This document shows, piece by piece, positions 42,870 to 51,793 of a DNA stretch of 64,000 bases. This stretch comes from an uncultured Pseudomonadota bacterium. Its GTDB lineage: Bacteria; Pseudomonadota; Gammaproteobacteria; Steroidobacterales; Steroidobacteraceae. The position numbers and the translations under genes were made by a program. The stretch is taken from contig CALGVD010000029.1 of assembly GCA_937920275.1 (NCBI GenBank), forward strand, positions 1-64,000. Direction: 5' to 3'. Position 1 is the first letter of the stretch. Every line of letters starts with the position of its first letter. The notes under the pieces are model-generated. The model saw nothing but the letters and a program-made list of their open reading frames with translations. It ran no database searches and was not told the origin of the DNA.

Positions 42870-43879
42870 TCGTTCTCCTCGAGCAGTCGCTCGAAAATAG
42901 GTTGCAGCAGCAGTCGTTCCTTGAGGAAGGCATCGTGGCCGAACGGGGATGAGATCTCCGTCAGGCGTGCGTTCGGCAGTCGCGCCGCCATGGCGCGGAC
43001 ATCCCCGATCGGGACGAGTTGGTCCTGCAGCACGGCGACCGCCTCGACCGGGACGACGATCCGGGCGGTCTCCACCCGGTGCAGGTCGATGGACTCCGAG
43101 AGACAAAGAAAACCGCCTGGCGCGAACCGTTCTGCGTAGTCCGTGCCCCGGGCAAGCAGATAGGATTCCACCGGGAAGACGAACTGACCCGTGGCGTCGT
43201 CACGCAACGCGCTGCCCGGGAAACGCAACGCGAACTCCTCGCGACTGCGGTAGGTCGCCTGCGCCAATGCACGGGCGAGGCGCAGGCCCTCGGCGCTGTG
43301 CCCGACCGATGCGCCGAAGCGGATCACCTGACGCTGCACGCTGCGCCAAGCGGTCGACATCGGATCGGTACGGTCGGCCGCGCTCACCACCATCAGACGC
43401 CGCAACCGGTCGGGGAACAACGCTACGAAGGCGAGACCGACCATGCCGCCGTAGGACGCACCGACGAACGCCGAGAGCGAGGCGACACCGAGATGATCGA
43501 GCAACATGGCGAGCAGCCGGGCTTGATCGCTGGTGTCGACCGAGGGGAAACCGACCGACCCGTGACCGGGAGCCGCCACCGGTCCGGTGGTTTCACCGCT
43601 GCCGCCGAGGTAGTCGAACGAGAGGATTTGCAGGCGTTCGCTCGGGAATCCGCCGACGCCACCTGCGATCTCCTGCCACCAACCCGTCGGCTCGCCGGCG
43701 CGGCCGTACACCCGGCGGTGGCCGGAGATCCCGCCGAGCACAAGGACAAGGGGCGCCCCTGGGGGGCCAGCGAGACGCCATGCCACCCGAACTTGCGGCA
43801 GCTCGCCCCCGTGTCGCAATGAAAAAACGCCGGGGACCTCGAACATCCCTTCGCGCATCGTCCAGTCGCCGCCGTTCAT
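42866..43879 (-). CDS. metX: Homoserine O-acyltransferase MetX
   Basis: Activates homoserine with acetyl- or succinyl-CoA as the entry to methionine synthesis. The 337-residue alpha/beta-hydrolase shows the early block FEVPGVFSLRHGGELPQVRV, LVLGGISGHR, the nucleophile elbow FVGASYGGMVGL, the triad Asp in AVLQDQLVPIG and the His in SPFGHDAFL. I chose the ATG at 43879 near AGGACAAGG; an alternative is 43858. Xanthomonad MetX-type enzymes can use succinyl-CoA, so the acyl donor is open. A SAM-I type riboswitch lies upstream, and metB is translationally coupled downstream. Confidence 0.9.
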   Translation of the reverse strand: MNGGDWTMREGMFEVPGVFSLRHGGELPQVRVAWRLAGPPGAPLVLVLGGISGHRRVYGRAGEPTGWWQEIAGGVGGFPSERLQILSFDYLGGSGETTGPVAAPGHGSVGFPSVDTSDQARLLAMLLDHLGVASLSAFVGASYGGMVGLAFVALFPDRLRRLMVVSAADRTDPMSTAWRSVQRQVIRFGASVGHSAEGLRLARALAQATYRSREEFALRFPGSALRDDATGQFVFPVESYLLARGTDYAERFAPGGFLCLSESIDLHRVETARIVVPVEAVAVLQDQLVPIGDVRAMAARLPNARLTEISSPFGHDAFLKERLLLQPIFERLLEENE

Positions 43880-44004
43880 CCTTGTCCTGACCTTCGTTGA
43901 TCGATCGCCCAGCCCGGTCATCGAGACCGCCGGAGCGGCCGCACGAAGCGGCGAGAGCGCCCACGCGCCGTCGTAGGACGGCACTGCACTCCGGGCTTAG
44001 AAGC

Positions 44005-44125
44005 CCCGCTCATCTCGTGGCGACCGCGCGGTCGCTACCGGAGTTGGCACCGTGCGGGTCGTGGTGTCCCGCGGGTTGCCCCGGCGTCAAAGGGCCTGTC
44101 CCTCAGCCGGTCTCGATGAGAGCCC
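44005..44125 (-). ncRNA. SAM-I (S-box) riboswitch upstream of metXB
   Basis: On the minus strand a P1 helix CTCATC/GATGAG (44120-44115 with 44014-44009) encloses the S-box core: GAGACCGGCTGAGGGACAGG, CCCTTTGACGCCGGGGCAACC-type sequence, a variable hairpin (CGCGGG...CCCGC), GGTGCCAACTCC and a GC hairpin. These match the conserved core of SAM-I aptamers. No U-run follows before the metX start, so translational control is more likely than termination. CCGGGCT (44127-44121) just outside P1 is complementary to AGCCCGG (43997-43991), which also forms a local hairpin; this could be the expression platform. Confidence 0.85.
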
Positions 44126-44215
44126 GGATGCTAAGTGCAGGGCTTGTGCGCGTCAACCCTAGGACACTTTACTAAGTGGCACTTGCTGAGGGGCGCTTGC
44201 GGAAGATGATGTCAT

Positions 44216-44249
44216 GTAGTATTGTGTTAATACATTAGTACAACACTAC
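44216..44249 (+). promoter_or_regulatory. Candidate HisR/TrpR-type operator of the his operon
   Basis: A 34-bp near-palindrome in which 26 of 34 positions are symmetric: it begins GTAGTATTGTG, has TTAATACATTAG in the centre and ends TACAACACTAC. It lies 60 nt before the TrpR-like regulator gene and in an AT-rich patch of a GC-rich genome. The length, symmetry and TAGTAC/GTACTA content are in keeping with operators of TrpR-family proteins, so autoregulation and control of hisGDCBHAFI by the next gene's product is likely. Confidence 0.65.
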
Positions 44250-44251
44250 GC

Positions 44252-44299
44252 CCTCGGGGAAACCCCCCTGCCCCCGAGGCGTTCGCCCAATCCCCGAGG
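44252..44299 (+). other. Switchable hairpin over the ribosome binding site of the regulator gene
   Basis: CCTCGGGG (44252-44259) is exactly complementary to two copies of CCCCGAGG (44272-44279 and 44292-44299). The second copy contains the GAGG ribosome binding site placed 9 nt before the ATG at 44309. Pairing with the first copy leaves the site free; pairing with the second hides it. Confidence 0.5.
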
Positions 44300-44308
44300 C
44301 CGAACCGC

Positions 44309-44638
44309 ATGAAGCCGCACCCCGCGATGACACCCCGCCAAGAGGCCCGCGCCGAACGCAACCTCTACGGCGCCATGTTGACGCTGCGCAGTGTCGAGGA
44401 GTTGCGGGCGTTCTTCCGCGACCTGTGTACGCCAGCCGAGATCGAAGCCATGGCCGGGCGATGGTCGGTCGTCGAGTGTCTGGAGCGTGGACTTCCCTAT
44501 CGCGAGATCCACCGGCTCACCGGTGTCAGCGTCACGACCGTGGCGCGGGTCGCCCGCTGCCGAACAGACGGTGCCGGCGGCTATGGTCTCGCGGTGCAGC
44601 GTGGCGGTGCGCGCAGTTCAGCCGGTACGCCGCGATGA
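44309..44638 (+). CDS. TrpR-like transcriptional regulator (YerC/YecD family), probable histidine regulator
   Basis: A 109-residue DNA-binding protein. The segment NLYGAMLTLRSVEELRAFFR followed by DLCTPAEIEAMAGRW aligns by eye with the all-helical TrpR superfamily, and GLPYREIHRLTGVSVTTVAR is the helix-turn-helix. Members of the YerC/YecD branch head his operons in xanthomonads and are proposed histidine-responsive repressors (HisR). The C-terminus (YGLAVQRGGARSS) is disordered. The ATG at 44309 is preferred over 44327 because only it has a ribosome binding site. It overlaps hisG by ATGA. Confidence 0.85.
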   Translation: MKPHPAMTPRQEARAERNLYGAMLTLRSVEELRAFFRDLCTPAEIEAMAGRWSVVECLERGLPYREIHRLTGVSVTTVARVARCRTDGAGGYGLAVQRGGARSSAGTPR

Positions 44639-45531
44639 GCGCACCGCGGCTGAAGATCGCGATCCAGAAGTCGGGTCGACTGACCGACGCCTCCACCGAT
44701 CTGCTGGTGCGCTGCGGACTCAAGTTCTCGCGCGGCAAGGATCAGTTGATCGGGTATGGCGACAACATGCCGCTCGACCTGCTGTTCGTGCGCGACGACG
44801 ACATCCCCGACCTCGTCGAGGAGGATGTCTGCGACCTCGGTCTGGTCGGGCTCAATGTCCTCGAAGAGAAGCGCCTGGCGCTGGCCGCCCGCGGGCACGA
44901 CCCGCAGCTGCGCATCCTTCGCTCGCTCGACTTCGGACGCTGCCGCCTCGCCATCGCCCTACCGGAAGGGACCGCTTGGGAGGACCCCTCCTCGCTCGCC
45001 GGGCGGCGCATCGCCACCACCTACCCGTTCACGCTCAAACGCTGGCTCGGCGAGCAGGGCGTCAACGCCGAGATCGTGACGCTTTCCGGCGCGGTCGAGA
45101 TCGCACCGAGACTCGGACGGGCTGATGCGATCTGCGATCTGGTGTCGACCGGCTCGACCCTGATCGCCAACCGCCTATATGAAGTCGCGACGGTGATGGA
45201 CAGCCACGCCGTACTGGTGCAGACACCCGTCGGACTCCCGGACGCCAAAGCCACCTGGGTCGATCGCATGTTGCTGCGCATCGACGGCGTGCAACAAGTC
45301 CGCGAGAGCAAGTACATCATGCTGCACGCACCGCGCAGCGCGTTGCCCGCGATCCGGTTGCTGCTGCCCGGCAGCGAGTCGCCGACCATCATCCCGCTCG
45401 AGGGCCATCCTGACCGAGTCGCCGTGCACGCGGTCTGCCGCGAGAACGTCTTCTGGGAGACCCTCGAGCAACTCAAAGCGGCAGGCGCCAGCGCCTTGCT
45501 GGTCTTGCCGGTCGAGAAGATGCTGGCATGA
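44635..45531 (+). CDS. hisG: ATP phosphoribosyltransferase HisG (long form)
   Basis: First committed and feedback-regulated step of histidine synthesis, coupling ATP with PRPP. The 298-residue product is the long form with a C-terminal regulatory domain. Motifs: LKIAIQKSGRLTDAS, VRDDDIPDLVEEDVCDLGLVG, the PRPP-binding AICDLVSTGSTLIANRL (GSTL region) and the C-terminal AVCRENVFWETLEQLKAAGA. I rejected the longer frame starting at 44425 because it overlaps the regulator. It overlaps hisD by ATGA. Confidence 0.96.
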   Translation: MSAPRLKIAIQKSGRLTDASTDLLVRCGLKFSRGKDQLIGYGDNMPLDLLFVRDDDIPDLVEEDVCDLGLVGLNVLEEKRLALAARGHDPQLRILRSLDFGRCRLAIALPEGTAWEDPSSLAGRRIATTYPFTLKRWLGEQGVNAEIVTLSGAVEIAPRLGRADAICDLVSTGSTLIANRLYEVATVMDSHAVLVQTPVGLPDAKATWVDRMLLRIDGVQQVRESKYIMLHAPRSALPAIRLLLPGSESPTIIPLEGHPDRVAVHAVCRENVFWETLEQLKAAGASALLVLPVEKMLA

Positions 45532-46847
45532 ACGCCGAGGTCTTGTTGCCCATCCTCGACTATGCGCGGCTCGATGCCGAGCAGCGTCGTGCTGCGCTCG
45601 GACGCCCCGCCGCAGTGGATCGCTCACTCGTGTTCGCGGCCGTGCGCGAGACGGTGCGCGCGGTACGGCTCCGGGGCGACGAGGCGGTGCTCGATTACGC
45701 CCGCCGCTTCGACGGCGGTGCACCGGATCGATTGCGCGTGCCGAACTCCGAGATCGAGGGTGCGCTCGAGGATCTGCCCCGCGCACAGCGCGAGGCGCTC
45801 GAGCGTGCCATCTCGAATGTTCACCGCTTCCATGCCGCCCAGATGCCCTCGCCGCTCGTCGTCGAGACGGAGCCCGGTGTCCGTTGCGAGCGGATCGTCC
45901 GTGCGCTCGACTCGGTCGGCTTGTATGTGCCCGCGGGCAGCGCGCCATTGCCTTCCGCGCTCATCATGTCAGCGATCCCCGCGGCGATCGCAGGCGTCGC
46001 GCGCCGCGTGTTGTGCAGTCCCGCCCGAGGCGGTCGAGTGCATCCGGCGATCCTCGCCACCGCCCGTCTGTGCGGTATCGACGAGGTCTACGCCGTCGGC
46101 GGGGCGCAAGCGATCGCAGCCCTCGCTTACGGGACGGAGACCATCCCCAAGGTCGACAAGATCGTGGGGCCCGGCTCTGCGTGGGTCACTGCCGCCAAGC
46201 AAGTGGTCGCAGAAGACCCCGATGGCGCTGCGCTCGATCTGCCCGCGGGTCCCTCCGAGGTGCTGGTGATCGCAGATGATTCCGCACGGGCGGAATTCGT
46301 CGCGGCTGACCTCTTGGCTCAAGCCGAACACGATCCGCTGTCGCAGGCGCTACTGCTCACGCCGTCGCGTCATCTGGCGGAGTCCGTCAGAGCTGCCGCG
46401 TTGATCCAGCTGGAGGGATTGTCGCGCTCGACGGTATTGCAGCAATCTTTGGCCCGCAGTCGCATCATCATCGTCCATGACCTCGACGAGGCGTTGTCGC
46501 TCTCCAATTACTACGCCCCGGAACACCTGCTGCTGCAATGCGCCGAACCGCGTGCGCGCTTGGCGCAGGTCCGTGCAGCGGGTTCGGTGTTCCTCGGCCC
46601 TTGGAGCCCGGAGCCGGTCGGCGACTACTGCTCGGGGACGAACCATGTGCTGCCCACCTATGGCTACGCCCGCGCCTACAGCGGTCTGTCCGTGCTCGAT
46701 TTCCTGCGGCGCATCACCGTCCAAGAGCTGACGGCGGAGGGTCTTCGCGGCCTCGGCCCGACCGCCAAGACCCTGGCTGATCTGGAAGGGCTCGATGCCC
46801 ATGCGCTCGCCGTCCAACTGCGCCTCGCCGCCTTGGGTGTGGCATGA
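45528..46847 (+). CDS. hisD: Histidinol dehydrogenase HisD
   Basis: Zn-dependent oxidation of histidinol to histidine in two NAD-linked steps. The 439-residue protein has [58 protein letters not shown], and the conserved metal/catalytic regions [18 protein letters not shown] and [10 protein letters not shown]; the C-terminal G-x-x-NHVLPT block ([20 protein letters not shown]) is diagnostic. It overlaps hisG and hisC by ATGA. Confidence 0.96.
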   Translation: MNAEVLLPILDYARLDAEQRRAALGRPAAVDRSLVFAAVRETVRAVRLRGDEAVLDYARRFDGGAPDRLRVPNSEIEGALEDLPRAQREALERAISNVHRFHAAQMPSPLVVETEPGVRCERIVRALDSVGLYVPAGSAPLPSALIMSAIPAAIAGVARRVLCSPARGGRVHPAILATARLCGIDEVYAVGGAQAIAALAYGTETIPKVDKIVGPGSAWVTAAKQVVAEDPDGAALDLPAGPSEVLVIADDSARAEFVAADLLAQAEHDPLSQALLLTPSRHLAESVRAAALIQLEGLSRSTVLQQSLARSRIIIVHDLDEALSLSNYYAPEHLLLQCAEPRARLAQVRAAGSVFLGPWSPEPVGDYCSGTNHVLPTYGYARAYSGLSVLDFLRRITVQELTAEGLRGLGPTAKTLADLEGLDAHALAVQLRLAALGVA

Positions 46848-47938
46848 CGCGCCCCGACACCGTCCCCGCGGACGCTGCGGCAGCGGTCTTGCAGCTCGCC
46901 CGTGCCGATATCCGGGCGATGGACCCCTATCGCCATGCGAGCGCAGACCGCTCGTTGATCCGTTTGCACGCCAACGAGTCGCCATGGCCACCGGTCACGG
47001 CGACGATCGGCGCAGCCGAGGCTCTGAACCACTACCCGCCGCCCCAACCGCCAGCGCTGCTGGAGGCGCTGGCGCGAGCATGGGGCATCACGCCCGCCCA
47101 GATCCTGGTCGGTCGGGGCAGCGATGAAGGGATCGACCTGCTGACCCGTGCGTTCTGCGCGGCCGGTCAGGACTCGGTGGTGATCTCTACGCCGACCTTC
47201 GGCATGTATTCCGTCGCCGCTCGCATCCAAGGCGCATCGATCCTCGATGTGCCGTTGCTTGCCGATCAGGGCTTCGCCCTCGACCTGCCCGGCATCCGCC
47301 GAGCCCTCGATAAGGGACCCAAGATCCTCTGGCTTTGTTCACCGAACAACCCCACCGGGAACGCGCTCTCCTCGGCGGACATCGAAGCGGTGCTCGCGGC
47401 GGCCTCGGGGCGGGCCGTGGTGGTGGTCGATGAAGCGTATGTCGAGTTCACCGGCGAGACGCCTTGGACGCTCGCCGTGGCCCGGTATCCCCATCTGGTC
47501 ACGCTGCGCACGATGTCCAAGGCCCACGGCCTCGCCGGCGCGCGGCTCGGCGCCCTGATTGCGCACCCGGACATCATCGGATTGCTGCGCCGGATCGTCC
47601 CGCCCTACGCGGTGGCTGGGCCGACGCTCGAAGCAGCCCTCGCGGCGCTGACCCCCGCCGCACTCACCGTGACCACCGAGCGCATCGGGCAATTGTTGCG
47701 CGAGCGAGAGCGCCTCGCGGCGGCGTTGTCCCGATCGGCGCAGGTCCGTCGGGTCTTGCCGAGCGATGCCAATTTCCTGCTCGTGCAGTTCGACGACGCC
47801 GGGGCGGCATTGCAGAAACTGCGTGACGCAGGCGTCTTGGTACGCGATTTCCGCGGCCATCCCGGGCTTGGCGAAGCGCTGCGACTGACGGTCGGCACGC
47901 CGCCTCAGAACGATCTCATGATCCGGAGTCTCACATGA
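46844..47938 (+). CDS. hisC: Histidinol-phosphate aminotransferase HisC
   Basis: PLP-dependent aminotransferase that makes histidinol phosphate from imidazole acetol phosphate. The 364-residue product shows IRLHANESPWPP, ILVGRGSDEGIDLLTRAFC, LCSPNNPTGNALS, VVDEAYVEFTG and the PLP-lysine in LRTMSKAHGLAGARLG. The final region DANFLLVQFDDAGAALQKLR and VRDFRGHPGLGEALRLTVG is typical for the HisC subgroup. It overlaps hisD and hisB by 4 nt. Confidence 0.96.
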   Translation: MTRPDTVPADAAAAVLQLARADIRAMDPYRHASADRSLIRLHANESPWPPVTATIGAAEALNHYPPPQPPALLEALARAWGITPAQILVGRGSDEGIDLLTRAFCAAGQDSVVISTPTFGMYSVAARIQGASILDVPLLADQGFALDLPGIRRALDKGPKILWLCSPNNPTGNALSSADIEAVLAAASGRAVVVVDEAYVEFTGETPWTLAVARYPHLVTLRTMSKAHGLAGARLGALIAHPDIIGLLRRIVPPYAVAGPTLEAALAALTPAALTVTTERIGQLLRERERLAAALSRSAQVRRVLPSDANFLLVQFDDAGAALQKLRDAGVLVRDFRGHPGLGEALRLTVGTPPQNDLMIRSLT

Positions 47939-48996
47939 AGGTCTTGTTCGTCGATCGTGACGGCACCCTGATCGAGGAGCCGCCTGACGAGCAGGTCGAC
48001 TCGCTCGAGAAGGTGCGTTTTTTGCCTGGTGTCTTCGCCGCCCTCTCACGACTGCGTGATGCGGGCTACACGCTTGTCATGGTGACCAACCAGGACGGCG
48101 TCGGCACCGCCTCCTTCCCCACCGACCGTTTCGAGCTGCCGCAGGCCTTCGTGATCGAGGCCTTCCGCTCGCAGGGATTGGAGTTCGAAGCCGTGTTCGT
48201 CTGCCCGCACACGCGCCATGACGGTTGCCGTTGTCGAAAGCCCGGCACCGCGCTGGTGGATGACTGGATACGCGATCGCGGCGTGGACCTCGCCGCCAGC
48301 GTGATGATCGGCGACCGGGACACCGACCTGCAGTTCGCCCAGAACCTCGGTATCCGCGGCATCCGGGTGCTGGTCGATGGTGGTCCCGCAGAACGCTGGC
48401 CAGCGATCGCGACGGAGCTCTTGGCTCGGCGCGCCTCGGTGGAACGGATCACCCGGGAAACCGCGGTGACGGTCAGCGTCGATCTCGACCACGACGGCGC
48501 GCCACACGCGCGGACCGGCATCGGTTTCTTCGACCACATGCTCGAACAACTGGGCAAGCACGGTGGCTTCAAGCTCGAACTCGAGTGCAAAGGCGACCTG
48601 CAGATCGATGAGCACCACACCATCGAGGATTGCGCGATCGCGCTCGGTGAAGCGCTGCGCAAGGCCTTGGGTGACAAGCGTGGCATCGCGCGCTATGGGT
48701 TCCTGTTGCCGATGGACGAATCCCGCGCGCAGGTAGCGCTCGATCTGTCGGGGCGGTCGTATGCGGTCTTCGAGGGACGCTTCGGACGCGAGTCGGTGGG
48801 CGGCCTACCGACCGAATTGGTGCCGCATTTCTTCCGCTCACTCGCCGATTCGCTCGGCGCAGCGCTGCATGTGTCGGTCTCCGGCGACAATGCCCACCAC
48901 ATGATCGAAGCCTGTTTCAAAGCGGTCGGCCGGACCCTGCGCCAAGCCATCCGACGCGAGGGCGATTCGCTGCCCACGACCAAGGGCGTGCTGTGA
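47935..48996 (+). CDS. hisB: Bifunctional histidinol-phosphatase/imidazoleglycerol-phosphate dehydratase HisB
   Basis: A 353-residue fusion of two non-consecutive histidine enzymes. The N-terminal HAD-type phosphatase (about 1-165) has FVDRDGTLIEEPPDEQ, VMVTNQDGVG, the zinc cysteines in CPHTRHDGCRCRKPGT and MIGDRDTDLQFAQNLG. The C-terminal dehydratase (about 170-353) has the His-rich motifs GIGFFDHMLEQLGKHGGF, DEHHTIEDCAIALGEAL, VPHFFRSLADSLGAALH and NAHHMIEACFKAVGRTLR. This fusion is characteristic of Gammaproteobacteria. It overlaps hisH. Confidence 0.96.
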   Translation: MKVLFVDRDGTLIEEPPDEQVDSLEKVRFLPGVFAALSRLRDAGYTLVMVTNQDGVGTASFPTDRFELPQAFVIEAFRSQGLEFEAVFVCPHTRHDGCRCRKPGTALVDDWIRDRGVDLAASVMIGDRDTDLQFAQNLGIRGIRVLVDGGPAERWPAIATELLARRASVERITRETAVTVSVDLDHDGAPHARTGIGFFDHMLEQLGKHGGFKLELECKGDLQIDEHHTIEDCAIALGEALRKALGDKRGIARYGFLLPMDESRAQVALDLSGRSYAVFEGRFGRESVGGLPTELVPHFFRSLADSLGAALHVSVSGDNAHHMIEACFKAVGRTLRQAIRREGDSLPTTKGVL

Positions 48997-49604
48997 TCCA
49001 AGATGAGACTTTGATCATCGACTCGGGCGGCGCGAACGTCGCGTCACTGTTGTTCGCCTTCGAGCGGCTGGGTGTCCCGGCGCGCCTCAGCAACGACCCT
49101 GCGGACCTCGCAGCGGCCCGCCGTGCGGTCCTCCCCGGAGTCGGTGCAGCCGGCGATGCGATGGCGCGCCTGCGCGCCTCAGGGATGGATGTCGCTGTAC
49201 GCGCATTCCGAGGTCCTCTGCTGGGTATCTGTCTCGGTATGCAACTGTTGTTCGAGCGCTCGGATGAAGGCGATACGCCGACCCTCGGTCTCGTGCCGGG
49301 AAAAGTGTCGGCGTTGACGCCAAGTCCGCGTCTGCCGTCGCCGCACATGGGCTGGAACACCCTGCAATCGCTCCGGGACGATCCCCTGCTTGCCGGGATC
49401 GGCCCGGATGACTGGTTCTATTTCGTGCATGGCTACCATGTCGCCGCTGGCGTCGATTTCCCGTCCCTGTTGGCCCGCACCGACTACGGCACCGCCATCG
49501 CTGCCGCCGTCCGATGCGAGAACTACTGCGGGGTGCAGTTCCACCCCGAGCGGTCCGGCGAGGCCGGCGCGCGCGTGCTGCGCAACTTCCTGGAGCGCTG
49601 TTGA
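48993..49604 (+). CDS. hisH: Imidazole glycerol phosphate synthase glutaminase subunit HisH
   Basis: Class I glutamine amidotransferase that feeds ammonia to HisF. The 203-residue product has IDSGGANVASLLFAFERLG, the nucleophile Cys in LLGICLGMQLLFERSDEG, and His/Glu in YCGVQFHPERSGEAGARVL. The GTG start lies in the hisB stop; the stop overlaps the hisA ATG by one base (TGATG). The glutaminase triad is complete. Confidence 0.95.
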   Translation: MIQDETLIIDSGGANVASLLFAFERLGVPARLSNDPADLAAARRAVLPGVGAAGDAMARLRASGMDVAVRAFRGPLLGICLGMQLLFERSDEGDTPTLGLVPGKVSALTPSPRLPSPHMGWNTLQSLRDDPLLAGIGPDDWFYFVHGYHVAAGVDFPSLLARTDYGTAIAAAVRCENYCGVQFHPERSGEAGARVLRNFLERC

Positions 49605-50341
49605 TGCGCCTGCTGCCCTCCATCGACCTGCGCGACGGTCAGTGCGTACGACTGCTTCACGGCGACTTCGACGCCGAGACCCGCTACGACATCACGCCAC
49701 AAGCGCTGCATTCCCGATACCGCACGCTCGGCGCTCGCTGGTTGCACTGCGTCGATCTCGACGGCGCGCGTGACGGACAGCTCGCCAACCGTGATCTGAT
49801 CGAAGCGATGGCTGCCGACGGCCTGCCGCGATTGCAGGTCGGTGGCGGCGTGCGGTCGCGGGAGATCGTCGAGGACTTGCTGCAGGCGGGCATCGGTCGC
49901 GTCATCGTTGGCAGTGCTGCGATCGAAACCCCCGAGGAGGTCGCCCGCTGGATCGAGGTGTTCGGACCCGAGCGCATCGGCTTGGCGATCGATGTCCGAC
50001 TCGATGCCGACAGCGTGCCCCGGGTGCAGACGCGCGGTTGGCTTCAATCGACCTCTGCGACGCTCTGGGACACCGTACAACGGTTCGTTCCTCATGGACT
50101 TCAGCATGTGCTGTGCACCGATATCGCCCGCGACGGCGCACTGCAGGGGCCGAACCTCGGGCTCTATGCCGATTGCGTGCGCCGGTTCCCCGCGATCGAA
50201 TGGCAGGCATCCGGCGGTGTGCGCGACGCGCAGGATCTCGAAGCCCTCGCAGAGGTCGGCGTGGCGGCGGCGATCAGCGGCAAAGCATTGCTGGAGCGGC
50301 GGTTCGACGATGCGACACTCGTCCGTTGGCTTGCTGACTGA
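49604..50341 (+). CDS. hisA: Phosphoribosylformimino-AICAR ribotide isomerase HisA
   Basis: TIM-barrel isomerase of the fifth histidine step. The 245-residue product starts [20 protein letters not shown] with the catalytic Asp, and continues with [68 protein letters not shown] (second catalytic Asp) and [15 protein letters not shown]. The ATG at 49604 follows GAGCGC. Gene order hisH-hisA-hisF is conserved. It ends just before the hisF start (1 nt gap). Confidence 0.95.
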   Translation: MRLLPSIDLRDGQCVRLLHGDFDAETRYDITPQALHSRYRTLGARWLHCVDLDGARDGQLANRDLIEAMAADGLPRLQVGGGVRSREIVEDLLQAGIGRVIVGSAAIETPEEVARWIEVFGPERIGLAIDVRLDADSVPRVQTRGWLQSTSATLWDTVQRFVPHGLQHVLCTDIARDGALQGPNLGLYADCVRRFPAIEWQASGGVRDAQDLEALAEVGVAAAISGKALLERRFDDATLVRWLAD

Positions 50342-50342
50342 G

Positions 50343-51170
50343 ATGCTCGCCCGTCGTCTCATCCCCTGCCTTGATGTGCGCGACGGCCAAGTCGTCAAGG
50401 GTGTCCGCTTCCGCGACCACCGCGTCGTCGGCGACATCCTTGGACTCGCCGAACGATACCGCGACGAGGGTGCCGACGAACTGGTGTTCTACGACATCAC
50501 CGCCAGCCCGCAAGGACGGAGCGTCGATCGCAGTTGGGTGGCGCGTGTGGCGCGGGTGCTCGACATCCCGTTCTGCGTCGCCGGAGGGATCCGCTCGGTG
50601 GCCGATGCCGAAGCGGTGCTCGCTGCGGGCGCCGAGAAGGTGTCGGTGAACTCGCCGGCACTCGAGGATCCCTCGCTGATCGACCGCCTTGCCCAACGCT
50701 TCGGCTCGCAGTGCGTGGTCGTCGGTATCGACAGCGCTGCAGAGCGCTCCACGAGCCCTGCGACGCGCTGGCGCGTGCACCGCTACACCGGCGATGTCCG
50801 ACGCTCCGGCGAGGCGGACCGCGACACCCTTGAGTGGCTGCGCGAGGCGCAGGACCGGGGTGCCGGGGAGATCGTGCTCAACTGCATGGGCAGCGACGGT
50901 GTCCGGCGTGGCTACGACATCGAACAACTCGCGGCAGCGCGCGAGCGCTGCCATGTGCCCTTGGTCGCCTCGGGTGGCGCAGGTGAGACCGCCCACTTCA
51001 TCGAGGTCTTCCGTGCGGCAGGCGTGGACGCCGCACTTGCCGCGAGCGTCTTCCACAGCGGAGAGCTACCGATCCCCCGACTGAAAACCGAACTGCGCGG
51101 CGCGGGGATCCTCGTCCGTCCGCCCACCACCGCCTCGAGACCGCCATGCACATCACCGCCGACAATCTAG
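50343..51170 (+). CDS. hisF: Imidazole glycerol phosphate synthase cyclase subunit HisF
   Basis: Cyclase that forms imidazole glycerol phosphate and AICAR with ammonia from HisH. The product starts [20 protein letters not shown] with the catalytic Asp, then [60 protein letters not shown] (second catalytic Asp) and [17 protein letters not shown]. At 275 residues it is about 17 longer than usual; the Pro-rich tail comes from a frame that runs 25 nt into hisI. Confidence 0.95.
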   Translation: MLARRLIPCLDVRDGQVVKGVRFRDHRVVGDILGLAERYRDEGADELVFYDITASPQGRSVDRSWVARVARVLDIPFCVAGGIRSVADAEAVLAAGAEKVSVNSPALEDPSLIDRLAQRFGSQCVVVGIDSAAERSTSPATRWRVHRYTGDVRRSGEADRDTLEWLREAQDRGAGEIVLNCMGSDGVRRGYDIEQLAAARERCHVPLVASGGAGETAHFIEVFRAAGVDAALAASVFHSGELPIPRLKTELRGAGILVRPPTTASRPPCTSPPTI

Positions 51171-51793
51171 ACCGCCTCGATTTCCAGAAGGGCGATGGCC
51201 TGCTGCCCGCGGTCGTCCAGGACGCGACGAGCGGCGCCGTGTTGATGGTCGGTTGGATGAACCCTGACGCACTGCGCGAAACGCTGCGCCGCGGACGGGT
51301 GGTGTTCTGGAGCCGTAGCCGGGGCTCGTTGTGGGAGAAGGGCGAGACTTCGGGCCACACCCTCTCAGTGCACACCCTCACCGCCGACTGCGACCTCGAC
51401 ACACTGCTGGTGACCGCCTCGCCCGCCGGTCCGACCTGTCACCTCGGCACAACCACCTGTTTCGGTGAGCCGCCGCTCGTCACGGGCGCCTTCATCGGAC
51501 GGCTTCAAGGCATCATCGCGTCACGCCTCGCGGACGCCCCGACAGACAGCTACACGGCGCGGATCGCCGAGGCTGGCGTGCAACGCGCCGCACAGAAAGT
51601 CGGCGAAGAAGGGGTGGAGACAGCGCTGGCTGCGGTGTCGGGGGATCGCGAAGCGCTGACGGCTGAGGCGGCAGATCTGGTCTACCATCTGTTGCTGCTG
51701 CTGAAGCTCGGCGGGTCGTCGCTGGAAGAGGTCGAGCGGGAACTGTCCCGCCGGCACGATGCCCGTCAGAGCGCGAACTCGGGCGCGGGCTGA
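51146..51793 (+). CDS. hisI: Bifunctional phosphoribosyl-AMP cyclohydrolase/phosphoribosyl-ATP pyrophosphatase HisI(E)
   Basis: Two-domain enzyme for the second and third histidine steps, 215 residues. The N-terminal cyclohydrolase has [32 protein letters not shown] and the metal residues in [11 protein letters not shown] and [12 protein letters not shown]. The C-terminal pyrophosphatase (from about residue 115) has [30 protein letters not shown] and [13 protein letters not shown]. It closes the hisGDCBHAFI operon and its end overlaps the convergent lysAC gene by 28 nt. Confidence 0.95.
   Translation: MHITADNLDRLDFQKGDGLLPAVVQDATSGAVLMVGWMNPDALRETLRRGRVVFWSRSRGSLWEKGETSGHTLSVHTLTADCDLDTLLVTASPAGPTCHLGTTTCFGEPPLVTGAFIGRLQGIIASRLADAPTDSYTARIAEAGVQRAAQKVGEEGVETALAAVSGDREALTAEAADLVYHLLLLLKLGGSSLEEVERELSRRHDARQSANSGAG

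Noticed and set aside
44125..44308. His-rich leader peptide before hisG
   Set aside because: No short ORF with clustered His codons is visible; control appears to be by operator and regulator.
44425..44634. Extended N-terminus of HisG
   Set aside because: The longer frame overlaps the regulator gene in full; the conserved HisG N-terminus begins at the ATG at 44635.
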